NCBI GenBank assembly: GCA_046757645.1
Contig: JBHHYS010000114.1
Span: forward strand, 1-6,570
Length of the DNA stretch: 6,570 nucleotides
Direction of reading: 5' to 3'
From: JBHHYS01 sp046757645
GTDB taxonomy: Bacteria > Acidobacteriota > Terriglobia > Acidiferrales > 2-02-FULL-67-57
In this document: piece after piece, positions 4,949-6,570 of the stretch
How positions within the stretch are numbered: the first letter of the stretch is position 1
How the letters are laid out: every line of letters starts with the position of its first letter
The notes under the pieces: generated by a model
The model's input: only the letters and a program-made list of their open reading frames with translations
Database searches by the model: none
What the model was told of the DNA's origin: nothing
Position numbers and translations under genes: made by a program

Positions 4949-4968
4949 CATAGGCATCCGCAGATCAG

Positions 4969-4976
4969 AAGGAGGT
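4969..4976 (+). promoter_or_regulatory. Strong ribosome binding site AAGGAGGT
   Basis: A near-perfect anti-16S match lies seven bases (from the end of GGAGG) before ATG 4983. It fixes the start of the beta-propeller gene and predicts efficient initiation. Confidence 0.85.
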
Positions 4977-4982
4977 ATTCGG

Positions 4983-5975
4983 ATGAGACTTCGCGATGGG
5001 TTGCTGCTTTTCGCTCTGGCCTTGCCGGTGGGCGCCGCGGCTGACACACTGGTGGTATTGAACAAGTCGGACCACGAAGCGGCCCTGGTGAACCCCGCCA
5101 CCTATCAGGTGGTTGCCAAGCTGCCCACCGGGAAAGGCCCGCACGAAGCTGCCACCTCACCCGATGGCCGCTATGCCTATGTTGCGAACTACGGCTCGTT
5201 TGCCGTTTTCCGGCAAGGCGACCGACCCCGAATGCAACCCGGCAACACCATTACGGTCATTGACCTCAAGCAGCCGGGGGTGAAGGCCACCTTCGACCTC
5301 GGGTCCTACACCCGGCCGCACGGCATCCGGGTGAGCCGCGACGGCTCTCGCCTGTGGGTGACCTGCGAGGGAGCGCAGGCGGTTCTGGAAGTCGACGCTG
5401 GCAGCGGGAAAATTCTCCGGGCATGGAAAACCAATCAGGAAGTCAGCCACATGCTGGTGCCCACCCCGGATCAGAGGAAGCTCTACGTCGCCAACATCGG
5501 CTCGGGGAGCGTCACCGTGATCGACCGCGGCCGCGATACGGTGAAGAGCATCCCCACCGGCCGGGGGGCGGAGGGAATCGACGTCTCCCCCGACGGCCGC
5601 GAAGTTTGGGTCGGCAACCGGGGGGCAAATACGATTTCAATCCTCGAGGCCGCGACGGATCGGGTGGTGGCCAGCTTCGAAAGTGGTGGGCAAGTTCCGA
5701 TTCGCGTCAAGTTCACCCCGGACGGCCGCCAGGTTTGGGTCTCGAACGCGCGCAGCAACACCGTGAGCGTCTTCGACGCCCAGAGCCGGCAGTTGCTCGG
5801 CACAATCGAAGTCGGCGCCGTGCCCGTGGGCATTCTGATGACACCGGACGGCCGGCGGGCCTTCATCGCCAACACCAACGCCAATCAAGTAACGGTGATC
5901 GGCGTCCCCGACCGCAAGGTGCTGCGGAGCTTTACTACCGGAACCGAACCCGACGGCATGGCCTGGGCCGAGTGA
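4983..5975 (+). CDS. Secreted YVTN-family beta-propeller protein (YncE-like)
   Basis: The 330-residue protein starts with a signal peptide (MRLRDGLLLFALALPVGAAA, cleavage near 20/21). The mature part is a chain of about 40-residue YVTN-type repeats, each pairing a PDGR-like turn with a strand such as YVAN (66-69), LWVT (124-127), LYVAN (167-171), VWVGN (208-212), VWVSN (251-255) and FIAN (294-297), and then a T/S-V-x-V-I/F-D strand. Counting the N-terminal strands DTLVVLNK, this fits a closed seven-bladed propeller. It should act in the periplasm or be exported, where this fold usually serves protein binding or scaffolding. No catalytic residues or haem motif are visible, so substrate and partner are unknown. 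The gene is divergent from tRNA-Ser; nothing else in the window shares its function. Confidence 0.92.
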   Translation: MRLRDGLLLFALALPVGAAADTLVVLNKSDHEAALVNPATYQVVAKLPTGKGPHEAATSPDGRYAYVANYGSFAVFRQGDRPRMQPGNTITVIDLKQPGVKATFDLGSYTRPHGIRVSRDGSRLWVTCEGAQAVLEVDAGSGKILRAWKTNQEVSHMLVPTPDQRKLYVANIGSGSVTVIDRGRDTVKSIPTGRGAEGIDVSPDGREVWVGNRGANTISILEAATDRVVASFESGGQVPIRVKFTPDGRQVWVSNARSNTVSVFDAQSRQLLGTIEVGAVPVGILMTPDGRRAFIANTNANQVTVIGVPDRKVLRSFTTGTEPDGMAWAE

Positions 5976-6186
5976 AAGCCGAAAAGCGAAGAGACCATCG
6001 ACTTCGCTCCCTCGGCTGCGCTCGGGGCAGGCGGGACAAGCGAAAGGAAGTACAGATAGCGGCGAGAAATGCGTTTTGCGACAACAGAAAGGTGCTGCCT
6101 TCCCGGGAGGGAGAGGGGGTAGCAGTGACGCCAAGGCTTCGGTGGGGAGGTAGCCAAATGCTAACGAAAACTTTGGAGGCGGGAGA
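5976..6186. other. Intergenic spacer with possible repeat and hairpin
   Basis: No coding region is supported here. At about 5999-6040 a run related to CTTCGCTCCCTCGGCTGCGC followed by TCGGGGCAGGCGGG resembles the short dispersed palindromic-type repeats common between genes in some GC-rich genomes. Further on, TGCTGCC (6093-6099) pairs with GGTAGCA (6118-6124), and an inner CCC/GGG extends the stem. No T-run follows, so a terminator is not indicated. Confidence 0.35.
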
Positions 6187-6570
6187 ATGATGCTGCGCGT
6201 GGTTGCTGCGGGTTTGCTGGTGGGAATCGTGGGCCTAGCGGGACTGGCCGCCGCCCTCGGAGTCGAGCACTTGACGGCCAAGCAGGTGGCTAGCTTCCTG
6301 ACCGAACATCCCGAAGTTTTTTCCGTGCCGCCTAATACGGCTACGCTCGGCTTATTGGGAGTGACATTGTGGCTGGGGGTGGCTTTCGGTTTCGTTTTTC
6401 ATCGCGCCTTCCCCGACTCCACCCAGGCCGTTTCCGCCCTCCGGTTCGGAGCGCTGTGCGGGCTGGGGCTGGTAGCGCCGGTGGCAGCGCTCAATCTGCT
6501 GTGGACGCCGCTGCCGCTGGCGGGCATTGCAGCCACGCTCGGCGGCTGGTTGGTGCAACTGCTGGGCGGC
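6187..6570 (+). CDS. Multi-pass membrane protein, N-terminal part (runs off the right edge)
   Basis: A GGAGG (6175-6179) lies seven bases before ATG 6187; a second in-frame ATG follows at 6190. The 128 codons seen are strongly hydrophobic: segment 1 at about 5-25 (VVAAGLLVGIVGLAGLAAAL), a soluble-like loop VEHLTAKQVASFLTEHPEVF, segment 2 at about 52-72 (LGLLGVTLWLGVAFGFVF), segment 3 at about 84-104, and a fourth beginning near 110. The loop HRAFPDSTQ separates segments 2 and 3. I do not recognise a family, and the C-terminus is missing. It is on the same strand as the beta-propeller gene, 211 bases downstream, so shared transcription is possible but not shown. Confidence 0.75.
   Translation, partial: MMLRVVAAGLLVGIVGLAGLAAALGVEHLTAKQVASFLTEHPEVFSVPPNTATLGLLGVTLWLGVAFGFVFHRAFPDSTQAVSALRFGALCGLGLVAPVAALNLLWTPLPLAGIAATLGGWLVQLLGG

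Noticed and set aside
6093..6124. Hairpin after the beta-propeller gene, considered as its terminator
   Set aside because: It lies over 100 bases from the stop and no T-run follows the stem.
5354..6190. Plus-strand frame of 278 codons overlapping the beta-propeller gene
   Set aside because: It is an alternate frame of a well-supported gene, Arg/Gly-rich, with no ribosome site.
5637..6281. Minus-strand frame of 214 codons
   Set aside because: It is antisense to the beta-propeller gene and the membrane protein start. The CPERSRGSEV segment comes from the intergenic repeat, not from a protein family.

Overview
The window looks like GC-rich bacterial chromosome, possibly from an uncultured Acidobacteriota-like lineage. 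That placement is a guess from style: GC-rich coding, a small Cys-Cys...Cys-His protein of a kind I associate with that group, a Gly/Arg-rich RRM protein, a secreted YVTN-type beta-propeller, and short palindromes scattered in and between genes. No marker gene fixes the taxonomy.

Layout. Positions 1-561 (minus strand) hold the end of an insertion sequence. Its transposase ORF runs off the left edge and appears internally deleted: a helix-turn-helix start is joined in frame to the middle of an rve/DDE catalytic domain through a perfect palindrome. Positions 637-2221 (minus) are a visibly less GC-rich stretch of decayed or hypothetical secreted-protein genes: an intact 218-residue exported protein, a duplicated C-terminal remnant, a signal-peptide beta-rich protein broken by a one-base frameshift, and a further remnant. 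Two very short ORFs (2218-2453) link this cluster to the gene upstream through two ATGA start/stop overlaps.

Positions 2494-3417 (minus) encode a REC-GGDEF response regulator, a likely diguanylate cyclase with an RxxD inhibitory site but several changed substrate-binding positions. Divergent from it, behind a recognisable promoter, is a small putative zinc-binding protein (3587-3910, plus). Positions 3956-4434 (minus) carry a bacterial RRM RNA-binding protein with a G-rich tail, followed by an overlapping small basic ORF. The gap 4435-4817 has no convincing gene but several stable inverted repeats. A tRNA-Ser(GGA) lies at 4818-4907 (minus), divergent from a well-formed YVTN beta-propeller gene (4983-5975, plus). 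After a 211-base spacer with a possible dispersed repeat and a hairpin, a multi-pass membrane protein begins at 6187 and runs off the right edge.

No single pathway joins these genes. The most coherent story is local genome decay on the left (a deleted insertion sequence next to duplicated, frameshifted secreted-protein genes) beside ordinary housekeeping or regulatory genes on the right. I see no CRISPR array, toxin-antitoxin pair or recognisable defence system.
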